Positions 32,045 through 43,491 of a stretch of 60,000 nucleotides of DNA are shown one piece after another. Where the stretch lies: assembly GCA_030704615.1 (NCBI GenBank), contig CM060731.1:55228221-55288220 (forward strand). The letters are read 5' to 3'. The notes below the pieces were generated by a model that saw nothing but the letters and a program-made list of their open reading frames with translations, made no database searches and had not been told where the DNA came from. The translations under genes were made by a program, and so were the position numbers. Source of the stretch: Takakia lepidozioides. Taxonomy: Eukaryota; Streptophyta; Takakiopsida; Takakiales; Takakiaceae. Every line of letters starts with the position of its first letter. Within the stretch, counting starts at the first letter, position 1.

Positions 32045-34795
32045 ATGGTGAGGATCCGCTATCACTGTCCGATGCATCCCCGCCCTCATGCAAGGATGGC
32101 TGCCTTCCACCTGCCTCCGAACCTGCACTGCCGCTACCGCTGTTACTCTGAGAAGCCCTCCCCTCAAAAATACCATCCTCACCAGCCGGAACTGTCCACC
32201 TGGGTGCGGAAGTGTCCTCAACATTCCCCTCGCTCTCGGACGCGGATTCTATTACGAACTTCCCTACTCTGCCTTTCACAATTCTATGTTTGGCCTCACG
32301 CCTCATTATAATTCTTTGCTCATTCCCGTATGTCAATTGCTCTAACCGAGTAGGCCTATCCTCCCTCCTGATGGCTTCTTTGGCAGCCGTGTCTGCATAG
32401 GCTGGTAGAAAAAAGGGCTTCTGGGGACTCGCGAGAAACGATTTTCTGGCAAAGAATGGCCGATGCGATTCTGTCTCCTCCTCTGCAACAGGGTCCGATT
32501 CGAGCAAGTCTCCCAGCTTCTCCTCGTCGGACGACTCTGCAAGGCTGAGTGTACGCACAAACATAGAATGAAGTACATTAGAGAATTCAAACAGGGAATC
32601 ATCGGCAGGTTGCATGGTCCCTACAACCGAAACCAATACACTTACTATGGTGCAACTCACTCAAAGACAGGCATTGGGGGAAGCGGCTTCGGGCGCCCTG
32701 CATCGAACGAATTTCCCGGACTTCCTCCTCTTCATCTTCCTCCTCTCCTTCCACGCCCTCTTCTGCGTTTTTGGGATCCTCAGTCGGAGGCAGACGCTGA
32801 AGGCCCGCCAAATTGTAATCGTACAAGGCCGTATCCCCCTCAAATGAGAACACAAATCGGTTCGACATCCTTCCCGCCCACATACAGGCACCTGCGAATT
32901 CATACGACACAACCACAGCCAAACTCAAGAATGAGTCGCTTCCTCGCACAAGCAAACATACAGAAACGGAAATGGTGTCAATTTCGGTGCCGCATTCAAT
33001 TAACGTTCTCACCTGTATTTGTAGTGACGTCAAGGACCCTGCCTTCAACATCCGTACACGTTTCCATGAGCATCTGGATGAATGCAGGACTCCTGGTCCT
33101 GCCATACCTCCATGGCTTGCCCGACAAATCACAAAGAATGTCCTTCTCTCCCACATGGTTGAACAGGACGTTATACTCCAGTGGATCAACTGTGGAATCA
33201 ACAAGTCTTCCTGCTTCACGTAATTTGAATTTCGAATGTTCCTTCACGAAGCAAAATGCCTGAAAGATAAGAGTCTGCAGAGAAGGAAATGAAAACGTCA
33301 GAGGTGGCCTACATGTACAGGGGCAATTTCGGCCCAGAAATTGACATAGCAGAGGAGAACCACAGCATACCTTCTGGCCATCGTTGAGAAGACCCTGCGT
33401 GTTGATGCAAGTCCAGATCTTTTTCAGGATGGGTGCTGCACTTCTCCCCGTCCATACTTTGATATCATTCTCAGTGACTTCTCCATCGGCTGCTAGCACA
33501 ACAACACAGCCAACGTCGTCCAACATGTTGGCTGCGAACCCGAATGTGTGGCTCCAGTATCTTTCGTGTACTTGTTCCACCAGGGAACTGAGCCCAGCCC
33601 CAGTATCTCCTGCCCATCCGGGATATCCACAAGGATCATGTCGATGGAGGCTTTCACCGCCCTGCCCCCGACTGTGCTCTTTTTGCCGTGGCTCATCGCC
33701 ACAAAATACTCCATCATCTTTGTGTAGCCAGGAGTGTCCTCCATATCATTGCCAGTGGCCTTCCTCTTCCCCTTCCCTGGTGGGCCTCGATCGCCTTCCT
33801 CAATCTCGTTATCTCCAGCCTTCTGGTCAGAGCAGTTAGGAAATTTTCATTAACACACTCCACAATTGTGGGTGTTTTGAGGACTTCCCTGCCCGCAATC
33901 TGCACCGCACGGTAGGGTCTGCCAGGTGCATCCTCGTATAGTGATCTCTTCGCAGCCGACCCCCCGGAGCGCTGGCCCTTGTGAATTTTCGGACGAGGTG
34001 TGGCCCCCTGGGTGTTTTCCTGCTGGAAATCGTCGTCGGAATCCTCCTCATCTGGCTGACTGTGTTGCTGCTTCTTCTTCTTGGGTGTGGGGGTCTTCGT
34101 CTCTTGCCCCTGTTTGCGCGTTCTTTTCTTCCTGTCCTTGGGCTGCTCAGCTGCCTGCTTCTCCATCTGCTCCTTCGCCAACGCTGCCGCCTTGGCTGAC
34201 TTTCTCAGTGCTTTCTGCTTGGCTGCCTCCTCTGCTTTCAGTCTTTCCGCGTCCTCTGGTTGGGGATCCGATTGCGCCTTCATAGCCCTGGCATTCGCTT
34301 CCTTGTTCAAGTTAACCTCCGAGAGGTCAACGGTCCCACTTGGGAGATCCACATACCAGGGGCAGTTTACCAAATGCTCGGCATGCCACTCCTTCGCCAT
34401 TACTTCTGTGTACATCGTTCCACGACCTCCAGGTGTCCTCCACGCCAGGAAGAATGGTGGAACCCTTTGAATGGCTCTGGACGGAATGAGTGCAAAGTTT
34501 ATGTACCTGCAATCACGAGGCAGTTCAACAAAAATCATTCTACCGATGCATCATGCAAGTGGAAGTTGTCAATGCACAAGGTATTTCGGCACCGAAATAC
34601 GGAGTGGACCGTGCCCCAATTACCCAGAACTCACATCTTGCAGAGGTATATTTCGGCGCCGCAATATCCATCGCTGCTTAACCAAATCATCTAAACTGCA
34701 AATAGGGGGATGCATTGTCAGCAGATTACCTGAACAGGACATGCATTGCCGCTTTGTCGGCACCCTCATGCTCTTCGATGTATACGCTGCGTCTT
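32045..34795 (-). pseudogene. ParB-methyltransferase family, methyltransferase half, copy D (diverged)
   Basis: A diverged paralogue with the same exon order. A short first exon (ADKAAMHVLFR, ending near 34730) is followed by exon YINFALIPSRA..PPFFLAWRTPGG through KKRTRKQ and EDSDDDF, then DMILVDIPDGQEI (motif IV-like) and GCVVVLAADGEVTENDIKVW. The next exon has RSPAFIQMLMETCTDVEGR and VLDVTTNTG (motif I-like). Then come RFVFSFEGDTALYDYNL with an acidic tail, and a last exon ending in an acidic Ser-rich C-terminus with its stop at 32045. Two frameshifts (near 33770 and 33570) break exon 2. There is no poly-G tract. Introns carry single GGCGCC-type palindromes. The ParB half, expected upstream on the minus strand, is instead on the plus strand from 34800. 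Confidence 0.65.
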
Positions 34796-34799
34796 GCCT

Positions 34800-35716
34800 T
34801 TGAAGACTAATCCCACATTCGCACACATGGAAGGGAAGATGTTCTTCGTTTGGGACGGGAACCACAGGATGCTTGCCTGGACAGAGTACATTGCTGAAAT
34901 GCATCCGCAAGATATCAGTTGGCATTACATGGTGGACTGCATTGTCGTGAAGGTGGACGTCAGGGACAGAGGACTGTTGAAGGGTGCCATGGCGGATATA
35001 AATCTGTAAGTATACAATTACATCCTTGTGTACTGCCTATTGCGGCGCCGAAATAGGCAATGTTCACCACTGTCATGCAGTCTATGAACTGGAAATTGGA
35101 TTGCTGTGCCGAAATCATATTTTCATGTTGTTTTTTTTCTCCATGGCAGGGTAACAGAGAGGGCCTTCGTGGAAACTCATCTGGCACATACGCTCTACAG
35201 AGTGCAAGAAGTGGGGACAGCTCCGCTGACGGACTTCCAAAAAGTCCCCGATCCCGAGCTGTACAGGAAGTCCCTAGCGAAAGCAGATCGCACCTGGTAC
35301 CGACCAACACTGGACGCCATGTGGAGATCCTCTATTCGGTGAGGTTCATCTCAAATTTCAGTATCAATTTAATGTTATTTGTTGCAGGGATCCGTGGCCT
35401 GACTGTATCTGCTGGGTATGGGAATGCAGACGAACATCAGGGATGATGTGGGCCTATGCCAAAAAGGCACTTCTTTGACAATGATGCCCCCAACAAGGCG
35501 GACGCGTCGATAGAGAGTCATATTGTGCAGGCAGGGAAGCAATCCCGGACCAAGTACAGGTCCAAACTTGTTAAGCAAGTTGCAATCGCTGACTTGGTCT
35601 TGGTGCCGAGTTCCTGGCGGAGATAGGACTGCATTACTCCAGACCCATGAAACCGGAAATGTCCATGGAGAAACTTCATCACATCGCAGTGTCCTGTGTT
35701 GAGCCGGCGGAGAAGG
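34800..35716 (+). pseudogene. ParB/sulfiredoxin-like half, copy D, inverted and cut by the gap
   Basis: The plus strand encodes GKMFFVWDGNHRMLAWTEYI (with the DGNHR motif), a donor at about 35007, then ERAFVETHLAHTLYRVQEVG with DRTWYRPTLDAM to 35340, then SRTKYRSKLVKQVAIAD and PEMSMEKLHHIAVSC, ending at a donor before the N run. The order matches copies B and C, but the strand is opposite to the methyltransferase half 10-60 bp away. The N-terminal two thirds of the ParB core are missing. Frame changes near 35470-35600 show decay or sequence error. Confidence 0.65.
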
Positions 35717-35757
35717 TAAGCATGTGTTTATTCTTGTTTTGTGACTTCTCGCGATTC

Positions 35758-36257
35758 NNNNNNNNNNNNNNNNNNNNNNNNNNNNNNNNNNNNNNNNNNN
35801 NNNNNNNNNNNNNNNNNNNNNNNNNNNNNNNNNNNNNNNNNNNNNNNNNNNNNNNNNNNNNNNNNNNNNNNNNNNNNNNNNNNNNNNNNNNNNNNNNNNN
35901 NNNNNNNNNNNNNNNNNNNNNNNNNNNNNNNNNNNNNNNNNNNNNNNNNNNNNNNNNNNNNNNNNNNNNNNNNNNNNNNNNNNNNNNNNNNNNNNNNNNN
36001 NNNNNNNNNNNNNNNNNNNNNNNNNNNNNNNNNNNNNNNNNNNNNNNNNNNNNNNNNNNNNNNNNNNNNNNNNNNNNNNNNNNNNNNNNNNNNNNNNNNN
36101 NNNNNNNNNNNNNNNNNNNNNNNNNNNNNNNNNNNNNNNNNNNNNNNNNNNNNNNNNNNNNNNNNNNNNNNNNNNNNNNNNNNNNNNNNNNNNNNNNNNN
36201 NNNNNNNNNNNNNNNNNNNNNNNNNNNNNNNNNNNNNNNNNNNNNNNNNNNNNNNNN
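35758..36257. other. Assembly gap (500 N)
   Basis: Exactly 500 N, the size of a placeholder. It cuts copy D just after an exon donor. Nothing can be said about what is missing. Confidence 0.99.
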
Positions 36258-38334
36258 GGTGCATGTGAGGAACACAGGGCAAGACTGCGAAATAAGGACT
36301 TATTCCAAGAAGGAGAATGTTCTTCTTAAAACGGGTCAGGGTAATATGCCTTGTACCAAGGCTGTTACCCCGGGTTAAAAGAGGTAGGCCATGTCTTGAA
36401 CGTTCTGATTGCCTGAAACAGAACCACAGTATTTGAGCAGATCCTTCCGGAGGAAATACTCAAAGGCCTGAAGGGACGAGAGGTACAATGGTGGGACATA
36501 ATGTACACGCACTGGTAGAGGAGATGAAAGATTACAAGGTACTACCGCAAAGTCTCCTATAATAGTCTGGCCCAATCATTGCTCAAATAATCCTTGATTC
36601 TGGCATACTTAATGCGCAGAAAAAGGAAATGGGAGGTTTGAGCCAAAACACGTGGCAATGGAAGAGCAAGGCTCTTCACACCAGTGGAGGGTGGACTAGC
36701 AGGGCAACCCGAGACTAAGAGGCAGAGACGGGGAAAACTGTAGTGGCGGATCCCACGGCTTTTCACGGATTCCCGCATGATAATGTTTCCCAGCTCATGG
36801 ACAGGAAGGGGCACAGCAGCACAGAAGAAGTGCTATTACTGGAGGCAAGGACCTTCGGAGAGGGAGGAGGAGTTACTTCTGCATCCAGACCATCACACCC
36901 ACCTGAAAAAACTTGTCACAAGGTCACAAGTTATCCATGTCAGCTCACCAGAAATAATTTATTTGGAAAGTGAAAGGTTAATATATTCCAACTACAGAAC
37001 AGATAGTGGCAGAAATAGAGAAGGGGGACCTCTCGATGAGAATTCTGGTCTGGTCAAGGAGGACAGAAATCCCAGAGGTGCAACAGTTGCCCAAGGAAAT
37101 CTGAGGTGCATATACTACACACACCATGTGCCGGAGGGGGCAACAGGCGGAAGGTCATGACACCTGTAGCACCGGTGAATCGATGAAGTAGTTTATCAGG
37201 AAGAAAATCCGGTGGGACATGGCCTGAATGGTTTATGAGAACATCACACTGTGTGAAGATCAGGAGGAACAAGCAGGCAAACCTCACCATGATGACCCTC
37301 AACAGGACATGCTGATGGAGTTCCATAGGCAGGACCACTTAAATTTGTTGGGGACTTTATGTAAAGTCAAATCCATGTTCCCATTACCAATTACCCCCTT
37401 GACAAGCCTTGAAAGAGGAACTCAGGAAAGGAGTTTTGGGCTCGCTTAAGCCACTGAGTGTGCAAACAAGGTCTGATGAGAGGTCACCTGCTCAAGATGG
37501 AAGCAGGACCTTGGGCAATATAGAAATGGCTTGGCATGCAATTGGCCAAGCAAAATCATTGATTGAAAGGGCAGGCCTCGCGGCAAGACCAGTTGCAACG
37601 AAGCACATAAGCAACAGCTATAGCCAAATGGGACAGTGCAGCATAAAGCAAACAATTGTGACAGGAACTGAATGCACTACATACGGATTTGCAGACAGTG
37701 CATAACAGGATTGGCGATACAATGTGCTACATTTACAACTAGCTTGACCAATCAACAAAAGAAATAAACAGTCAAGCGGAAATGGTAAACGAATGAAGGC
37801 AGAAGAAGAGATGTTGAAAAATGAAGAAGCTCCTTGTCGATATGGAAGAATACAATCTTGTCGCAATGAAGATACTTTTCAAGCAATACAGGCAGATTGA
37901 AGCTGATCAAACGAGAAGCACATCGTGGAGTTTTTATAAAACAATCACTCATCTGGCCCAATAGAAATGAAGTTCGCGGTCACTAACAAGGCTTGGAAGG
38001 AAGCCAATAATCTACTTGCTGCTATATGGGAAAAAAAGAAATGCGCCAATTGGTTGAACCTGGCGAAGCGCATTGACTGCTTACACAAAAGGTTTGGACT
38101 ATTTAACAAAACTGAGAGAGGAGCAAACTCTCTCCAGGGGGAACCACAAGCACTTGTGTGGATAACAAGCCTTATGCCATGTTCTGGTTAGCACAAGTGC
38201 CCGAAGAGGGCAAACGCACCACGGAAGCTCACCCAAGCGAGATGAATGAGCTCACTTCTGCAGGTGCAAGAACATGAGCCACGAACTACTATAGACAATG
38301 TCTATAGTAGGATAGCAGAGTACAAGAGGATGTA
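36258..38334. other. No recognisable gene; probable retrotransposon interior with many indels
   Basis: No ORF over about 130 codons and no family I recognise. The 3' end (38240-38340) encodes scraps such as VQEHEPRTT and SLRQLMASYLQ when frames are changed every few tens of bases, leading into the ORF upstream of the LTR. Frequent 1-3 base differences from the later copy suggest either decay or uncorrected long-read sequence used to fill a gap. Confidence 0.5.
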
Positions 38335-39790
38335 GACGGACTGCAGACTCAAGTGGAAGACCTCACTTCAACAGATCGACCAAGGAGAGTCTATATCCCT
38401 CAGACAGCTAATGGCTTCTTATTTACAAGCCAGAACTTTGGCTTCGTATCAGTCCTTCAAAGGAGGGGCAGGAGATGCCATGATACATACGAAGAACCAG
38501 TAACCAAAACCAACCGCCGGGAAAAAAGCACAGTCCTGTACAAATAGCTGAACCTGGGTGGTTACTACAACGCACACCACAGGCACCACAGGGCCGGATG
38601 TTGGGGCAATGGCGCCGCTTTTAACAACCCATCCTAAACTCGGCTGGACAGGGGAGTACAGTAGGGCTATGGGTATTATGCCCTTCAACAAATTCCCATC
38701 ATGTTGGATTTGCTTGGAAGATTTAGACCGTGCACTCCTCCGCAGTCCTAATCGCAAACATACTACCAAATCAATGCGTATATTGCTGCCATAGGCCTAT
38801 GACTAAAGTTCTTCACGCACAAAATCGACATATTCAGAAGATCATCACTTTGCACATACTGGCCGAAGCAGGTACCCATGTTGAGGGAATTGATTGCTTT
38901 CCAGGTTGTACATGGACTTCATTTATACCAAAGACCAAAGGAGATAGCACAGTATTGTCATGGGTGCGGGATTATACGGCTAGCTGCTTGTTTCCGCTGG
39001 TAGGCGTTACCACATTGAGCAACAAAAATGCAAACACCCGCTTTACAATGAGTTATTCCAGTGGAGAATACAATTGGGTATTAACCTTCGTTGGCCACCT
39101 CATATGTACCTATATAGACCCAAAAGTTATGATGCAAAAGGGATATCTCAAATTCGTTATGTTTGTGGTCAAGCGGCTTGCAACCATTTGTCAACACAGA
39201 AATCGGCATTGATGACATTTTTCTATAAGGGACATGTGGCATGGAAATACTTGCACACTGCACCTTAAATAATGTACCAAAAAGAACCCCCCCAACTCAC
39301 CTGGACAGACAAGGAGCTCACGAGTGTCTACACCTTTTTGCTGATTCAAGAGAGCGGTTACACCAAAGTTGTAAAATACAAACTTCCAGACATTGGTAGG
39401 ACACATTGTATGCCCCAGATGATTCCACAAAAAGTTCGAAAATTAAAACACCTGAGAGGCGATGAGGATATGATACAACTGTTTCTTCACAGAATTCTTT
39501 TGACATGGGAGAAGACTATGCAATTCATAAAATGGCAGAGAAGAAGAGAAGGGGTTCCCTATGCCGGAAAGATTACCTCGATATCAGCCTCCAAGAGTGC
39601 CATCACTTATCCAGGTAGTAATACAACCATCTCCGTCAACCAGAGATAGACACCTCGAGGCTGGCTCGTCACAGTTCGGCCAAGAAAAGAAACTCTCAAA
39701 CGTCAAGAGGGTGCTCACTCACAAAGGTTATGCTAGTCGCGAATCAGTAAACCGTGAGAGCCACGGCTTTTTGAATGTAGGGGGGGAAGG
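38335..39790 (+). pseudogene. Unrecognised retrotransposon ORF upstream of 3' LTR, copy 1
   Basis: Homologous to 40389-41648 and 52976-53815 and directly followed by a purine-rich tract and an LTR start at 39795, so it is the 3'-most ORF of the LTR element. Readable pieces: MASYLQ-like start near 38410, SYSSGEYNW, KVRKLKHLRGDED and SPNSFDMGEDY-like C-terminal sequence. It is shattered by many 1-3 base insertions relative to copies 2 and 3. No catalytic motif is seen; it is not integrase. Confidence 0.6.
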
Positions 39791-39794
39791 GTAA

Positions 39795-40388
39795 TGTTTA
39801 GAGTACTGTCCGGGGACTTAGACCCTTATACGGGATCTGTAGGGTACCCTTAATTTTTGCACAGACTGAGACCAACAGGAGCCTTAGGGTGACAGCGCGC
39901 CACTGTAGAGGGGGGTTACACGCCCGTCACAGTCGTCACACAACCACACAACCCGCAACACCTCACAAAGCATAGACAAAACACCATCCCTTCACCCCCA
40001 ACACAGACACAACATCCTACACAATCCTACACAATACATCCACACTGCATTCACATCCTCTATCAGCGTCCAACAACATTCGTCTCATCCTTCCACAAGT
40101 CACAGCCCGTCACCGTTCACACATCACACGCCAGTCACAGCTTGACACAGCTGTCACGATCATAGGAACGAAGAGTAGGACGGGGAACGCTGTGGGGAAC
40201 AACACCTGCGAAGGGGAACATGTTAGTTCACAGACACGGTTTAGTGAGGGAAACGGTTAGAACCGCGATAGGAAGATAAAAGGGAGAAACGGGGAATGAA
40301 GGGAAATCATTCGGGGGAGGACTTCTGGGTGATAGAGGAGAGGGGATCGGGCAGAGATAAAGAACGGAAGTGAATATAGAGAGATGAT
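39795..40388 (+). repeat. LTR fragment a
   Basis: Begins TGTTTAGAGTACTGTC, like the other LTRs' TGTTAGAGGACTGTC, and continues through the CACAGYC region (degenerate here) to GAGAGATGATGG at 40388. There it passes straight into the unrecognised ORF of copy 2; the last 500 bp of the LTR are missing. Confidence 0.85.
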
Positions 40389-41648
40389 GGCTTCTTATAA
40401 TGGCTTCTTATTTACAATCCAGAACTTTGGCTTTTCAGTCTTCACAGGAGGGGCAGGAGATGCCAATGATACAGGAGCCAGTACCACCACCACCACAACA
40501 GGTCACTGTACCAGTAGCTGAACCTGTGGTTACTACAACCCACACCACAGCCACCACACAGCCGGAGGTATGGGGCAATGCCCTCTTTTAACCCACCTAA
40601 AACTCGAGCTGCAAGGGAGTACAGTAGGGCTATGATTATGCCTTCACCAAATTCCCATCATTTTGGATTTGGCTTGGAAAGAATTTAGTCCCCTCCGCAG
40701 TCATTCGCACATTACTACCAAACATGCGTATTTGGCTGCCAGTGGCAACTAGGACTAAAGTTCTTCCGAACAATCGACATATTGAAGATCATCACTTTGC
40801 ACAATACTGCACAGGCAGGTACCATTTGAGGGAATTGATTGGCTTTCCAGGTTGGTACATGGACTCTTTATACCAAGACCAAGGAGATAGCAGTTATTGT
40901 CATGGGGTGCGGGTTATACTACGCCTGCTTGTTTTCTGGTACGTTACCACATTGAGCAACAAAAGATGGCAAACACGCTTTCAAAGTTATTCCAGTGGAG
41001 ATCATTGGGTATTACCTTCGGTGCCACCTCATATGTACCTATATGACCCAAAAGTTATGATGCAAAAGGATTCTCAAATTTGTTCATGGTTTCAAAACAA
41101 TCCTGCAACCATTGTCACAACAGAAATTCGGCATTGATGACATTTTCTATAAGGGACATGTGGCTGGAATACTTCATGTCACCATTAATTGGTACCCCGC
41201 CACCGAAATACCCCCACGCTGCAACCCCACTCACCTGGAGCTCAGTGTCTACACCAATTTTGCTGTTCAACGGTTACACCATGTTGTAAAATACAAACTT
41301 CCAGACATGGTAGGACAGCATTGTATGCCCCAGATGATTACACAAAAAGTTCGAAAATTAAAACACCTGAGAGGCGATGAGGATTCTGATACAACTGTTT
41401 CTTCACCGAATTCTTTTGACATGGGAGAAGACTATGCAATTCAGATGGAAGAGAAGAAGCGACGGGGATCTCCTATGCCGGAAAGATTACCTCGATATCA
41501 GCCTCCAGAGGGCCTCACTTATCCAGGTAGTGATCAACCATCTCCGTCAACCAGAAACAGACCTCGGGCTCGTACACACAGTCCGCCAAGAAACTCTCAA
41601 CGTCAAGAAGATGCTCACTCACAAAGGTTTGCTAATCGAAATCAGTAA
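40389..41648 (+). pseudogene. Unrecognised retrotransposon ORF upstream of 3' LTR, copy 2
   Basis: Starts with MASYLQSRTLAFQSSQEGQE (ATG at 40400), then a Pro/Val/Thr-rich segment (VPPPPQQVTVPVAEPVVTTT), SYSSGDHWVLPSVPPHMYLY, KVRKLKHLRGDEDSDTT, SPNSFDMGEDYAIQM, and a basic Arg/Ser/Pro-rich tail (RPRARTHSPPRNSQRQ) ending at 41648. A purine-rich tract (41671-41686) and LTR b follow. Several frameshifts break it. The function is unknown; a basic C-terminus upstream of the LTR would fit an accessory nucleic-acid-binding or Env-position protein, but nothing shows which. Confidence 0.6.
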
Positions 41649-41670
41649 ACCGTGAGGACACGGCTTTTTG

Positions 41671-41686
41671 AGGGGGGAAGGGGTAA
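41671..41686 (+). promoter_or_regulatory. Polypurine tract upstream of LTR b
   Basis: AGGGGGGAAGGGGTAA immediately before TGTTAGAGG. The same tract precedes LTR a (about 39779-39794) and LTR g (53812-53828). It is the expected priming site for plus-strand DNA synthesis. Confidence 0.75.
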
Positions 41687-42781
41687 TGTTAGAGGACTGT
41701 CGGGGACTTAGACACTTATACGGGATCTGTAGGGTACCCTTAATTTTTGCACATACTGAGACCAACAGGAGCCTTAGGGGTGACAGCAGCGCACTGTAGA
41801 GGGGGGTTACACAGTCGTCACAGCCCACACAGCTGTCACAGCCCACACAGCCATCACAGCCCACACAGCCGTCACAGCCCACACAGCCAACACAGCCCGT
41901 CACAGCAGACACAGCCAACACAGCCCGTCACAGTCGTCACAGCAGACACAGCCCGTCACAGTCGTCACAGCCCACACAGCCCGTCACAGTCGTCACAGCA
42001 GACACAGCCGAGACAGCCGACACAGCCACATAGCCAGCCACAGCCCGACACAGCCAAACACAGTCGCACAGCCAGTCACAGCCCGTCACAGTTTCGCACA
42101 GCCAGTCACAGCCCATCACAGTTTCACACAGCCAGTCACAGCTTGACACAGCGGTCACGATCATAGGGAACGAAGAGTAGGACAGGGAACGACTGTGGGG
42201 AACAACACCTGCGAAGGGAACATGTTAGTTCACAGACGACGGTTAGCGAGGGAAACGGTTAGAACCGCGGAGAGGAAGATAAAGGGAGAAACGGGGAATT
42301 GAGGGACATCATTCGGAGGAGGACTTCTTGGTGATAGAGGAGAGGGATCGGGCAGAGATGAAGAACGGAAGGGAAGATAGAGAGATGATGAGTAGATGCT
42401 TGATATATGCAAGGCTGTAATGATATTGTAGAGTAGATTAGAGACACAATGGCTTCGGCCTGATACCTGATAAATCATAATCGGATACTTTTACGATACA
42501 ATCACACTGTGTAGAGAGATCTGAGTGAAGCTGTGGAATGAATGGATGAGTTGATGGAATCCAATAGATTGATAAAGCAAACTGATACTTAATTATCAAT
42601 GGTAAGATAGTTAACATGAATACCATAAGGGAAACAAATAGGAAACAACCCCATGATACACTAGCTGTAGGTCATGACTGATTGTTCTGCGCGGGCTGAG
42701 TACTTAGAGATTTCCAACTCTTCAATCTTGGAGTTTCCGCCTCGAATAGCAAAGGGATGGGTGAGTAAAAGCCGCGCGACA
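41687..42781 (+). repeat. LTR b, full length (1095 bp)
   Basis: Begins TGTTAGAGGACTG and ends AAGCCGCGCGACA, with the terminal TG and CA of an LTR. It contains a CACAGYC minisatellite at 41813-42155 and, near its 3' end, the ATG of a leader ORF (MTDCSARAEYLEI at about 42674). A minus-strand gag fragment follows directly at 42782. Confidence 0.9.
41813..42155. repeat. CACAGYC minisatellite inside LTR
   Basis: About 340 bp built from 9-10-bp variants (GTCACAGCC, GACACAGCC, CCACACAGC). Each LTR of the family carries a different number: short in 51160-51320, 52520-52690 and 53950-54065, and on the other strand in 44770-44880 and 45475-45650. Confidence 0.9.
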
Positions 42782-43475
42782 TATTCCCAGCTTCAGTTGC
42801 ACTACTTCCCACACTCCCTGTCCCCCCAGAGCCAGATCCAGGCAGCCCGCCTGATCCCCCTGAGCCGACACCTTCGTTGGCCTGTGATCCAAGTGCTCCA
42901 CTTGATCCAGGTCGAACGGGTTGGGATGTCCTGGTTGTAGTCTCAACCTCAGTTGTTGGGTCTACTTCTTCATATTCTTCCTCTTCCAATTTCTTCTCTC
43001 TGTTTTCATCCTCCAAGTTCTGCCCTTGGGTTTCTTCTTCACTCATGTAACTCAACTGCAATGGTGTTGGAGAGTCTGAACTCTCCGTTGGCTCTGCCAC
43101 ATCATCTCCTCCTTCTTCACCTTCCGCTTCAGAAACTGGAGTTCCTGCTTTTGGTGTTCCATGCCAACTCTTATCAAAGATTTCTGTCAAATCTTTTATC
43201 CAGGGATGTACCTCAGATCTTTCACCTCGTGATTGATCTTCTTCCCGTACCAATTCCCTTAATCTTTCTTGCAAAGAAACAAAAGGAGTGGCATCCAACT
43301 CTAGTTCTTCCGGTATGGGTGATGTACTCTTTGATCTTGATGGTGTGAGAGGTCCAGATAATTCCCCTATGTCTATTCCTCTCTCCCAAAGATATGGATA
43401 ATTAGCTTTCAGATAGCTTTCTCTTTTTGCTGAATATCTCTGGCGTCTAGCTTCTCTTTCATCACTCATGTCCCA
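42782..43475 (-). pseudogene. Gag N-terminal fragment
   Basis: The minus strand starts with MSDEREARRQRYSAKRESYL at 43469 and continues with QERLRELVREEDQSRGERSE to GSGGTGSVGSSATEAGN, matching the gag at 29779-31238. It stops at the outer end of LTR b, where the frame runs into LTR sequence. About 580 bp of leader and then LTR c lie upstream on the same strand, so this is the 5' part of an element whose rest is gone. Confidence 0.85.
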
Positions 43476-43491
43476 TGTCTTTCATTTCTTT

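Noticed and set aside
35679-36282. ORFs of 175-243 codons spanning the N run
   Set aside because: Composed almost entirely of unknown residues; no information.
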